The notes under the pieces were generated by a model. That model did no database searches and was not told where the DNA came from. It worked only from the letters and a program-made list of their open reading frames with translations. Positions 1 through 7,333 of a stretch of DNA of 30,787 nucleotides are shown piece by piece. The stretch comes from an uncultured Eubacteriales bacterium. Its GTDB lineage: Bacteria > Bacillota > Clostridia > Oscillospirales > Oscillospiraceae. Within the stretch, counting starts at the first letter, position 1, and the number at the start of each line of letters is the position of its first letter. Where the stretch lies: the NCBI GenBank assembly GCA_900552015.1, contig URXY01000019.1, positions 1-30,787 of the forward strand. The letters run 5' to 3'. Position numbers and translations under genes: made by a program.

Positions 1-611
1 AGCAGCGCGTCGCCATCGCCCGCGCCCTCGCCAACGACCCGCAGGTGCTGCTGTGCGACGAGGCGACCTCCGCGCTCGACCCGCAGACAACGAAGGCGAT
101 CCTGCACCTTCTCAAGCACCTCAACGAAACGCTCGGCATCACGATCGTGCTCATCACGCACGAGATGGCCGTCGTCAAGGAGATCTGTGACCGCGTCGCC
201 GTCATGGAATACGGCCGCGTCGTCGAGCAGGGCGAGGTCTTCACGGTCTTCGCTGAGCCCAAGCAGGACATCACGAAGAGCTTCATCCACACGACCTCGA
301 ACCTGCAGAAGGTCGAAGAGCTCATCGCCGAGGATTCCCCAGTGACGCGGCTCCAGCCCGGCGAACTCATCGTCCGCCTGTCTTACATCCAGCGCAACGT
401 GAATGAGCCAATCATCTCCGCCGTGTCGCAGATGTTCAATGTCTCGCTCAACATCATTTTCGCCGATATCACCATCGTGCAGGATTCCCCCATCGGCGGA
501 ACGGTCGCCATCATCAGCGGCGAGAGAAAGCAGATCACGAAAGCAATCGAATACCTGATCGAAAAAAATGTTGGCGTGGAGGTGATCAAAGATGCAAGAG
601 CTGATAACTAA
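1..611 (+). CDS. metN: Methionine ABC transporter ATP-binding protein MetN (5' end outside window)
   Basis: This is the C-terminal part of the cytoplasmic ATPase that powers D/L-methionine import by MetNIQ. The reading frame is open from base 3 with no start, so the gene begins upstream of the window. The visible part opens just after the ABC signature (QRVAIARAL), followed by Walker B and D-loop (VLLCDEATSALDP) and the switch histidine (LITHEM). Roughly the last 100 residues form a NIL-type regulatory domain, which in this family binds methionine and inhibits transport when the cell is replete. The gene overlaps metI by 20 bp, so the two are translationally coupled. The NIL domain plus the MetI and MetQ neighbours make the assignment firm. 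Confidence 0.93.
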   Translation, partial: QRVAIARALANDPQVLLCDEATSALDPQTTKAILHLLKHLNETLGITIVLITHEMAVVKEICDRVAVMEYGRVVEQGEVFTVFAEPKQDITKSFIHTTSNLQKVEELIAEDSPVTRLQPGELIVRLSYIQRNVNEPIISAVSQMFNVSLNIIFADITIVQDSPIGGTVAIISGERKQITKAIEYLIEKNVGVEVIKDARADN

Positions 612-1272
612 TGTGGCCCCGAACCTTGCAAGCAAGCTGCCCGATTTCTACAAAGCCCTCGGCGATACGCTTTTGATGGTGCTTTGGTCCGGCGCGATCT
701 CATTCGTGCTGGGTCTCGCGCTCGGCGTACTGCTCATCGTGACCAAGCCCGGCGGCATTCTGGAAAATAAGGTCCTCTACCAGATCGTCGACAAGCTCGT
801 GAGCCTGTTCCGCTCCATCCCGTTCATCATTTTACTGACGTGGGTCATGCCCATCACGCGTGCACTGGTCGGCACGGTACTCTATGTGCGCGGCGCGATC
901 GTGCCGCTGGTGTTCGGCTCAGTGCCGTACTTCACCCGTCAGGTGCAGAGCGCCCTTGCCGAGCTTGACCCCGGCCTCATCGAGGCGGCGGAGTCGATGG
1001 GCTCGAGCCCCTCGGAGATCATCTTCCGCGTGTACCTCAAAGAGAGCATCGCCGCCATCGCGCGCGGCACGACCATCACCATCATCAGCCTGCTGAACCT
1101 CACGGCCATGGCCGGCGTCGCGGGCGCGGGCGGCCTCGGCGACTTCGCCATCCGCTACGGCCATGACCGCAACATGGCCGACATCACGAACGTCACCGTC
1201 TTCGTGCTGGTGCTGCTCGTGTGCATCATCGAATTCGTCGGCGGGCGAGTCGTGAAAAAGAACACGCATTGA
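592..1272 (+). CDS. metI: Methionine ABC transporter permease MetI
   Basis: Inner-membrane permease of the MetNIQ importer, 226 residues, the usual length for MetI. It has about five hydrophobic segments and a BPD/EAA coupling loop (ELDPGLIEAAESMGSSPSEI, near residues 123-142) that contacts MetN. The start ATG lies inside the end of metN, giving a 20-bp overlap. metQ follows after 67 bp. Function follows from the family and from the order metN-metI-metQ. Confidence 0.93.
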   Translation: MQELITNVAPNLASKLPDFYKALGDTLLMVLWSGAISFVLGLALGVLLIVTKPGGILENKVLYQIVDKLVSLFRSIPFIILLTWVMPITRALVGTVLYVRGAIVPLVFGSVPYFTRQVQSALAELDPGLIEAAESMGSSPSEIIFRVYLKESIAAIARGTTITIISLLNLTAMAGVAGAGGLGDFAIRYGHDRNMADITNVTVFVLVLLVCIIEFVGGRVVKKNTH

Positions 1273-1339
1273 CGTGACCCCATAAAGTCCCTACCCACCC
1301 CAAACTGACTAAAAAATTATTTTAACGGAGGAAATACCC

Positions 1340-2233
1340 ATGAAACTCAAAAAGCTCTTCGCGCTCGCGCTCGCGGCCGCCTCTCTCACGCTGGCTCTGA
1401 CCGGCTGCGGCTCCAAGACCGACGACAGCGCCAACACCAACAACGACGCGCAGGACGATGACCAGAGCGCCGAGACCGTCACCGTCAAGCTCGGCGTGGT
1501 CGGCGGCATCTACGAAGACCTGTGGGCGCCCGCCAAGGAAGCGCTTGCCGACGAGGGCATCGACCTTGAGATCGTCCAGTTCTCCGACTATGTGACCCCC
1601 AACAACGCGCTCGCCAACGGCGATATCGACCTCAATTCCTTCCAGCACCGCATCTATCTCCAGAGTGAGATCGAGAGCTACGGCTATGCCATCCAGAACA
1701 TCGGCAACACCTTCATCATCCCGCTGAACCTCTACTCCCAGAAGGTCAGCTCCGTCGATGAACTCAAGGACGGCGACGTTGTCGCCATCCCCGACGATCT
1801 GACCAACGGCGGCCGCGCGCTCAAGGTGCTTGAAGCCGCAGGCCTCATCGAGCTGGACCCCAGCGCCGCCTTCAACCCCACGCTTGACGATATCACCTCC
1901 TACAAGGTGAACATCACCATCGAAGAGCTCAAGGCCAATACCATTCCCTCCGTCCTGCCCGACGTGGCCGCCGCGGTCGTGAACGGCAACTACGCGCTCG
2001 ACTTCGGTCTGAAGACCGACGAGGCCATCTATAAAGACAGCGTCCTCGACGTGGAGGAGTACTGGAACCTGATCGCCGCGCGTACCGCTGACATCGAAGA
2101 CCCCGACACCGCCGCCATCTATGAGAAGGTCGTCGAAGCCTTCCAGTCCAGCGCGACGGAGGACGTGTTCAACAACACCTTCGGCGGTTACTTCATCGCA
2201 GTGGGCTGGGATCAGGACTTGATTAATCAGTAA
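1340..2233 (+). CDS. metQ: Methionine-binding lipoprotein MetQ (NlpA family)
   Basis: Extracellular lipid-anchored substrate-binding protein of the MetNIQ importer, 297 residues. A lipoprotein signal peptide is followed by the lipobox LTGC with the lipidated cysteine at residue 23. A short polar Asp/Asn-rich linker leads into a NlpA-type domain with landmarks such as GVVGGIYEDLW and the DLNSFQH segment. A good ribosome site (ACGGAGGAAA) precedes the ATG. A GC-rich hairpin sits just after the stop. The protein has the mature start GSKTDD in common with two unrelated lipoproteins in this window. Confidence 0.92.
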   Translation: MKLKKLFALALAAASLTLALTGCGSKTDDSANTNNDAQDDDQSAETVTVKLGVVGGIYEDLWAPAKEALADEGIDLEIVQFSDYVTPNNALANGDIDLNSFQHRIYLQSEIESYGYAIQNIGNTFIIPLNLYSQKVSSVDELKDGDVVAIPDDLTNGGRALKVLEAAGLIELDPSAAFNPTLDDITSYKVNITIEELKANTIPSVLPDVAAAVVNGNYALDFGLKTDEAIYKDSVLDVEEYWNLIAARTADIEDPDTAAIYEKVVEAFQSSATEDVFNNTFGGYFIAVGWDQDLINQ

Positions 2234-2244
2234 ACACCATCTGA

Positions 2245-2285
2245 CCGCCGCCGCGCTCCCGCAACGCAGGGAGCGCGGGCGGCGG
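2245..2285 (+). other. GC-rich hairpin downstream of metQ
   Basis: An inverted repeat with arms of 16 and 17 bases (2245-2260 and 2269-2285), one bulged C and an 8-base loop. No T-run follows, so it is not a canonical intrinsic terminator. Its place between a binding-protein gene and a downstream enzyme gene suggests a 3'-end stabiliser or partial attenuator that keeps metQ mRNA more abundant. That role is inferred. Confidence 0.6.
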
Positions 2286-2310
2286 TACGCCTTTCCGGGA
2301 GGAATTTATT

Positions 2311-3717
2311 ATGGCACTTGATCTTTCCGCGCTGCGGCGCATCATTACCGATGAAGAGCGTTTGCTCGCCGGCAGCGATATCCCCCGCGAATACCTGAGC
2401 GACGCGCTCGGCCGCCTACACGGCGAGGCCGAGGCGCTCGCCTTTCCCTTATCCACCGAGGAGGTGAGCGGCCTTCTGCGCTATGCGCACGAACACCGCA
2501 TCCCTGTCACGCCGCGCGGCGCGGGGACGAACCTTGTCGGCTCCACCGTGCCGCTCGAGGGCGGCATCATCCTCGACCTTTCCCGCATGGACCGTGTGCT
2601 CGAGCTCGACGAGGACACGATGACCGTCACGGTCGAGCCCGGTATGCTCTTACAGGACTTGCAGGCCTATGTCGAAGCGCGCGGGCTGTTCTACCCGCCC
2701 GATCCCGGCGAAAAGGCCTCGAGCATCGGCGGCAACATCAGCACGAACGCCGGCGGCATGCGCGCGGTGAAGTACGGCGTCACGCGCGACTATGTGCGCG
2801 GACTCGAGGTCGTGCTCGCTGACGGCACGGTGATGCAAGTCGGCGGCAAGCAGGTCAAGGACGCGAGCGGACTCTCGCTCAAGCACCTTCTCATCGGCTC
2901 GGAGGGTACGCTCGCCGTCATCACAAAGTGCCTGCTGCGCCTTGTTCCCAAGCCCGAGGCCTCGCTCAGCGTGCTTGTGCCGTATGCCGACCTGAAAACC
3001 GGCATCCAGAGCGTTTTGACCATCCTGCGCGCGAACGCGAACCCCACGGCGGTCGAATTCATGGAGCGCAAAGTCGTCGCGCTTGGCGAACGCTTCTGCG
3101 GCATCTCTTATCCCCGCCCCGACGCCGGCTCTTATATTCTCTTGACCTTTGACGGCAGAAGCGAAGAGGTCACGGCCAATGCCGCGCGCGTGCGCTCTCT
3201 GGCGCTGCAAAACGGCGCGCTCGACTTTATCGAGCTCTCCGACGCGCGGCAGTGCGCTGACATCTGGCGCGTGCGCGGCGCGCTTGTCAAGGCCGTGGAG
3301 GCCGTTTCCGAGCAGGAGCCGGTCGATATCGTCGTGCCCATCAGCCGCACGGCGGACTTCATCCGCTTCATCAACGACTTGGAAGCCCAGAGCGGCATGC
3401 AGATGGTCAGCTTCGGCCACGCGGGCGACGGCAATGTGCACCTGTGCGTCGTGCGCGGCGAGCGGGATGAAGAAACGTGGCAGCGCGAGCTGCACGAAAA
3501 CATGGACAGGGCCTATGCCGAAGCCTATCGTCTCGGCGGCGTCGCCTCTGGCGAGCACGGCATCGGGCTATCGAAGCGTCCCTACTTCCTGCGCCAGACG
3601 GCGAAGGAAAATTTACAGGCCATGAACGCCATCAAAACGGCGCTTGACCCGCAGCATATCTTGAACAACGGAAAATCTTATCTCACAGGAGGAAACAATA
3701 ATGCAGGCACTTTCTGA
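2311..3717 (+). CDS. FAD-linked 2-hydroxyacid oxidase/dehydrogenase (GlcD/D-lactate dehydrogenase family)
   Basis: Cytoplasmic flavoprotein of 468 residues that oxidises a 2-hydroxy acid to the 2-oxo acid. The PCMH-type FAD domain spans about residues 40-215: TPRGAGTNLVG near 67-77, the diphosphate-binding SIGGNISTNAGGMRAVKYG near 138-156, and GSEGTLAVIT near 197-206. The C-terminal FAD-oxidase domain carries the metal-site motif GHAGDGNVH (His370, His377) and GEHGIG (Glu415, His416). Ribosome site GGGAGGAA precedes the ATG. The stop overlaps the aminotransferase start by 17 bp. The substrate is not readable from sequence; glycolate, D-lactate or another D-2-hydroxyacid are all possible. No etfAB partner genes are adjacent, although clostridial relatives often work with EtfAB. 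Confidence 0.87.
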   Translation: MALDLSALRRIITDEERLLAGSDIPREYLSDALGRLHGEAEALAFPLSTEEVSGLLRYAHEHRIPVTPRGAGTNLVGSTVPLEGGIILDLSRMDRVLELDEDTMTVTVEPGMLLQDLQAYVEARGLFYPPDPGEKASSIGGNISTNAGGMRAVKYGVTRDYVRGLEVVLADGTVMQVGGKQVKDASGLSLKHLLIGSEGTLAVITKCLLRLVPKPEASLSVLVPYADLKTGIQSVLTILRANANPTAVEFMERKVVALGERFCGISYPRPDAGSYILLTFDGRSEEVTANAARVRSLALQNGALDFIELSDARQCADIWRVRGALVKAVEAVSEQEPVDIVVPISRTADFIRFINDLEAQSGMQMVSFGHAGDGNVHLCVVRGERDEETWQRELHENMDRAYAEAYRLGGVASGEHGIGLSKRPYFLRQTAKENLQAMNAIKTALDPQHILNNGKSYLTGGNNNAGTF

Positions 3718-4870
3718 CCGCACCGCGAGCTTTACCGATTCCGTCATCCGCCGCATGACCCGTATCTCCAACCAGTACGGCGCGGTGAATCTTTCCCAGG
3801 GCTTCCCCGACTTCGACCCGCCCAAGCCCATCCTCGACCGCCTCTCTCAGGTCGCCTACGAGGACTTCCACCAGTATTCTATCACCTGGGGCGCGCAGGA
3901 CTTCCGCGAGGCGCTGGCGAAGAAGCAGTCCCACTTCATGGGCCGCGACATCGACCCCAACGGCGAGATCGTCGTCACCTGCGGCAGCACCGAGGCCATG
4001 ATGGCCGCAATGATGACCGTCGCCAATCCCGGCGACAAGGTCGTCATCTTCTCCCCGTTCTATGAAAACTACAGCGCCGACACGATCCTCTCCGGCGCGG
4101 TACCCATCTATGTGCCGCTCACGCCGCCGTCGTTCACGTTTGACCCTGAAGTGCTCGAGGACGCGTTCCGCCAGCACCCCAAGGCGCTCGTGCTGTGCAA
4201 CCCCTCGAACCCCTGCGGCAAGGTCTTCACGCGCGAGGAGCTTGAGATCATTGCAGCGCTTGCCAAGAAGTACGATGTCTACGTCATCACGGACGAGGTC
4301 TACGAGCACATCATTTACGCCCCACACCAGCACACCTATTTTGCGACGCTGCCCGACATGTGGGAGCGCACGCTGTCCTGCTCGTCGCTTTCCAAGACCT
4401 ATTCCATCACCGGCTGGCGCCTTGGCTACATCATCGCTCCGCCGGAGATCATCGACCGCGCAAAGAAGGTGCACGATTTCCTCACCGTCGGCGCGGCGGC
4501 CCCCTTGCAGGAGGCCATCATCCCCGGTCTCAACTTCGGTCAGGACTACTACGACGCGCTGCAGGCTGAGTACACGCACAAAAAGGACCTGTTCTTAAAG
4601 GGCCTTGACGACCTCAAGATCGTCCACAATGACCCCGAGGGCGCTTACTACGTGATGCTCGACATCTCGGAGTTCGGCTACGAGAGCGATCTTCAATTCT
4701 GCGAGGACCTTGCAAGCAAGGTCGGCGTGGGCGCGGTGCCGGGCTCGAGCTTCTTCCGTGAGCCGGTCAACCACCTCATCCGCCTGCACTTCGCCAAGAA
4801 GGACGAAACGCTGAACGACGCGCTGGACCGCCTCGAGTCCCTGCGCGAAAAGATCCCCGCAAAGGCTTAA
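3701..4870 (+). CDS. Pyridoxal-phosphate aminotransferase, class I/II
   Basis: Cytoplasmic fold-type I aminotransferase of 389 residues. Visible landmarks are LSQGFPDFDPP near 31-41, NPSNPCG with Asn170 for substrate/PLP contacts, ITDEVYEH with Asp198 and Tyr201 for the pyridine ring and phenol, the Schiff-base lysine in SSLSKTYSITGWRLGY (Lys232), and the carboxylate-binding Arg near the C-terminus. It belongs to the broad aspartate/aromatic/methionine aminotransferase group; exact specificity cannot be told. It overlaps the oxidase gene by 17 bp, so oxidation of a hydroxyacid and amination of the resulting oxo acid are probably coupled. Confidence 0.9.
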   Translation: MQALSDRTASFTDSVIRRMTRISNQYGAVNLSQGFPDFDPPKPILDRLSQVAYEDFHQYSITWGAQDFREALAKKQSHFMGRDIDPNGEIVVTCGSTEAMMAAMMTVANPGDKVVIFSPFYENYSADTILSGAVPIYVPLTPPSFTFDPEVLEDAFRQHPKALVLCNPSNPCGKVFTREELEIIAALAKKYDVYVITDEVYEHIIYAPHQHTYFATLPDMWERTLSCSSLSKTYSITGWRLGYIIAPPEIIDRAKKVHDFLTVGAAAPLQEAIIPGLNFGQDYYDALQAEYTHKKDLFLKGLDDLKIVHNDPEGAYYVMLDISEFGYESDLQFCEDLASKVGVGAVPGSSFFREPVNHLIRLHFAKKDETLNDALDRLESLREKIPAKA

Positions 4871-4888
4871 AAGAAAGGAAATTCGCCC

Positions 4889-6082
4889 ATGAACGCCCTG
4901 AGAGAAGAGTGCTGGAACCTCCGCGATGAGCTGATCGCGCTGCGGTGGGAATTCCACCGCGCCCCGGAGCTCGGCCTGCATGAATACCACACTGCTGCGC
5001 GCATCGAGCGCGAGCTTGACAAATGCGGCATCCCGCATGAGCGCATCGGCGGCGAGACCGCCGTCGTCGCCCGCCTGCACGGCACAGGCAGCGGCACGGG
5101 CGTCTGCGTGCTGCGCGCGGATATCGACGCCCTGCCCATTCAGGAGACGAACGACGTGCCTTACCGCTCCGAGACCCCGGGTGTGATGCACGCCTGCGGC
5201 CACGACGCGCACACGACATGCCTTCTCGGCGCGGCAAAGGTTTTGAGCGCACACCGCGCGGACTTCGGCGGCGAGGTGCGTTTTCTCTTCCAGCCCGCCG
5301 AAGAGATCGGTCAGGGCGCGCGCCCGCTCGTTGCCGCGCACGTGCTCGACGGCGCGGACCGCGTTTTTGGCCTGCACACAGCCTCGGACCTTCCCTCCGG
5401 CACCGTGGGGCTGCGCCCCGGCTGCAACAACGCCGCCGTGGACCACTTCACCGTCCGCATCCACGGAAAGAGCGCGCACGTCTCCACGCCCCAGCTCGGC
5501 GTGGACGCGCTCTACATCGCAAGCGAGCTCGTCGTTGCGCTCCAGTCCATCGTCACGCGCATGACCTCGCCCATCGATCCCGTGCTCATCGGCGTGGGCA
5601 AGCTCAGCGCCGGCACGGCCTACAACGCCGTCGCGGAATATGCCGAGCTCGAAGGCACGACGCGCACGCTCCTGCCCGAAACACGCGCCCATGTGCGCGC
5701 ATCCATCGAGGCGGCGGCAGAGCACATCTCCGCCCTCTACGGCGGCACAGCACAGGTCGAATGGGACGACTTCGCCACGCCGCTTCTGAATGACGCCGGC
5801 GTCTGCGAGGAGGCCGCGAAGGTCGCGGTCGGCCTCGGCATCCCGACGACGAAGGACCGTGCGCTGTCTCTCAGCGGTGACGACTTCGCTGAGTATCTGC
5901 TGCACGTGAAGGGCGCTTACGCCTATCTCGGCACGGCGGACCCGGAAAAGCCGCACACCTGTATCTCCAACCACCACGGTGATTTCGACATCGACGAGGA
6001 AACGCTCCCGCTCGGCGCGGCGCTTTACGCCGCGTACGCTGCCGCAGTCTGCCGCAGCGAGGCAGGCCATGTCGCTTTTTGA
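4889..6082 (+). CDS. M20-family amidohydrolase (N-acyl-amino-acid hydrolase type)
   Basis: Metal-dependent amidohydrolase of 397 residues, the normal length for the IAA-amino-acid hydrolase/hippuricase-like M20D group. Metal ligands and catalytic residues are visible: the motif HACGHDAHT with Cys103 and His105, the Glu138-Glu139 pair in QPAEEIGQGA, and His163 in GLHTA. Such enzymes release free amino acids from N-acyl forms in the cytoplasm. It lies 18 bp after the aminotransferase, with ribosome site AAAGGAAA, and is the last gene before the terminator. Substrate is inferred only from context with MetNIQ, for example N-acetyl or N-formyl methionine. Confidence 0.88.
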   Translation: MNALREECWNLRDELIALRWEFHRAPELGLHEYHTAARIERELDKCGIPHERIGGETAVVARLHGTGSGTGVCVLRADIDALPIQETNDVPYRSETPGVMHACGHDAHTTCLLGAAKVLSAHRADFGGEVRFLFQPAEEIGQGARPLVAAHVLDGADRVFGLHTASDLPSGTVGLRPGCNNAAVDHFTVRIHGKSAHVSTPQLGVDALYIASELVVALQSIVTRMTSPIDPVLIGVGKLSAGTAYNAVAEYAELEGTTRTLLPETRAHVRASIEAAAEHISALYGGTAQVEWDDFATPLLNDAGVCEEAAKVAVGLGIPTTKDRALSLSGDDFAEYLLHVKGAYAYLGTADPEKPHTCISNHHGDFDIDEETLPLGAALYAAYAAAVCRSEAGHVAF

Positions 6083-6119
6083 TGGAAATTTTCCCATCAC
6101 TTTCCTCTGAATATCGGTC

Positions 6120-6160
6120 AAAGGTGTTATCATTGTCAAAAACAATGATAACACCTTTTT
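6120..6160 (+). terminator. Intrinsic terminator of the metNIQ operon
   Basis: Perfect 17-bp stem (6120-6136 with 6142-6158), five-base loop CAAAA, with the 3' arm running into TTTTT. It lies 37 bp after the amidohydrolase stop. The 5' arm starts AAA, so it could also work weakly on the other strand. Confidence 0.88.
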
Positions 6161-6171
6161 ATGCCGTAAAT

Positions 6172-6199
6172 TTGAATTGATTTTTGTTCTTAATATGTT
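6172..6199 (+). promoter_or_regulatory. Possible sigma-A promoter for the second ABC operon
   Basis: TTGAAT, 16-bp spacer, TATGTT in an AT-rich stretch just after the terminator and about 70 bp upstream of the binding-protein start. An overlapping pair TTGATT/TACAGT with the same spacing is equally plausible. Matches are moderate. Confidence 0.4.
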
Positions 6200-6268
6200 A
6201 CAGTGTATTCTTGCTGCTGCAACAGTGGCGGCAAGAAAAAATCGCAAAATTTTGAAAAGAGGTATGAA

Positions 6269-7333
6269 ATGAAAAAGCTGTTTTCTCTGCTGCTTTGTGC
6301 CGTGATGGTGCTCTCCCTGGTCGCCTGCGGCTCGAAGACTGATGACACGCAGACCCCCGACGAGCCCCAGAATCAGGACACCGCTCCCGAGCTCTCCGGC
6401 ACCATGAAGGTCGTCGCCACCGGCGATGTCTACGGTCCCCTGTTCGATGAGTTCACCGCCGACACCGGCGTTACCGTCGAATGCCTGTCCATGTCCTCCG
6501 GTGAGGTGCTCTCCAAGCTCCGCGCTGAGGGCGGCACCCCCTCCGCTGACCTGTGGTTCGGCGGCGGCATCGACGCGTTCATGAGCGCCAAGGATGACGG
6601 CCTGCTTGAGCCCGTCATGTTCGACGCGGCCGCCGATCTCGGCGACGAGTACAAGGACGCCGAGGGTTACTGGTACTCCAAGGGCATCACCATCGTCGGC
6701 TTCCTGCTCAACAACTCCCTCATGGAGGAGCTGGGCCTGACCGCTCCCGAGAGCTGGGACGACCTGACCGACAGCCAGTATGAGGGCGAGATCGTCATGT
6801 CCAACCCCGCTGTCTCCGGCACCAACTACGCTGTCGTCAACGCGCTCCTGCAGGCCAAGGGCGACGAGGGCTGGAACTACTTCGAGGCTCTGAACAACAA
6901 CATCGCCTACTACGGCAAGCGCGGCTCCGACCCGAAGAACAAGGTCTCTTCCGGTGAGTTCGCTGTCGGTATCTCCTACATCGACGCCAGCATCGAGCAG
7001 GCCGCCGAGGAGAACGATCTGACCATCGTTTACCCCTCCGACGGTATGCCCTGGGTCCCCGAGGGTGTGGCCGTGTTCAAGAACGCTGAGAACGTCGACG
7101 CCGCCAAGTACTTTGTCGAGTGGCTCTTCAGCAACGATGATCACCTCCGTCAGCTCGCCGAGATCGAGCAGAAGAGCGGCATCAAGGTCATCAAGCCCTC
7201 CATCGAAGGCATCGAGCTGTCCTACGATCCCTCTCTCCTCATGACTGAGGACCTGTCCCTGTTCGGCTCCCAGCGCACCGAGATCCTCGACCGCTTTGAG
7301 CCCCTGATGGGCGACAAGGCCGCCACGGAATAA
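6269..7333 (+). CDS. AfuA/FbpA-type ABC transporter substrate-binding lipoprotein
   Basis: Extracellular binding lipoprotein of 354 residues. I place the start at the ATG at 6269, which has ribosome site AGAGG and begins a proper signal peptide (MKKLFSLLLC); an upstream in-frame ATG at 6203 would add 22 unlikely residues. The lipobox is LVAC with Cys20. The mature part is a family 1 extracellular solute-binding domain of the iron(III)/2-aminoethylphosphonate/AfuA type: KVVATGDVYGPLFDEF near the start, then DLWFGGG and NPAVSGTNY. Members bind ferric iron, phosphonates or sugar phosphates, and the ligand cannot be told here. The partner permease starts directly at the stop codon. Confidence 0.85.
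   Translation: MKKLFSLLLCAVMVLSLVACGSKTDDTQTPDEPQNQDTAPELSGTMKVVATGDVYGPLFDEFTADTGVTVECLSMSSGEVLSKLRAEGGTPSADLWFGGGIDAFMSAKDDGLLEPVMFDAAADLGDEYKDAEGYWYSKGITIVGFLLNNSLMEELGLTAPESWDDLTDSQYEGEIVMSNPAVSGTNYAVVNALLQAKGDEGWNYFEALNNNIAYYGKRGSDPKNKVSSGEFAVGISYIDASIEQAAEENDLTIVYPSDGMPWVPEGVAVFKNAENVDAAKYFVEWLFSNDDHLRQLAEIEQKSGIKVIKPSIEGIELSYDPSLLMTEDLSLFGSQRTEILDRFEPLMGDKAATE

Noticed and set aside
6115..6141. GGTCAAA-like words near the metNIQ terminator, resembling a CtsR operator
   Set aside because: Spacing between the half-sites is wrong and the words are part of the terminator hairpin; no clp gene is nearby.
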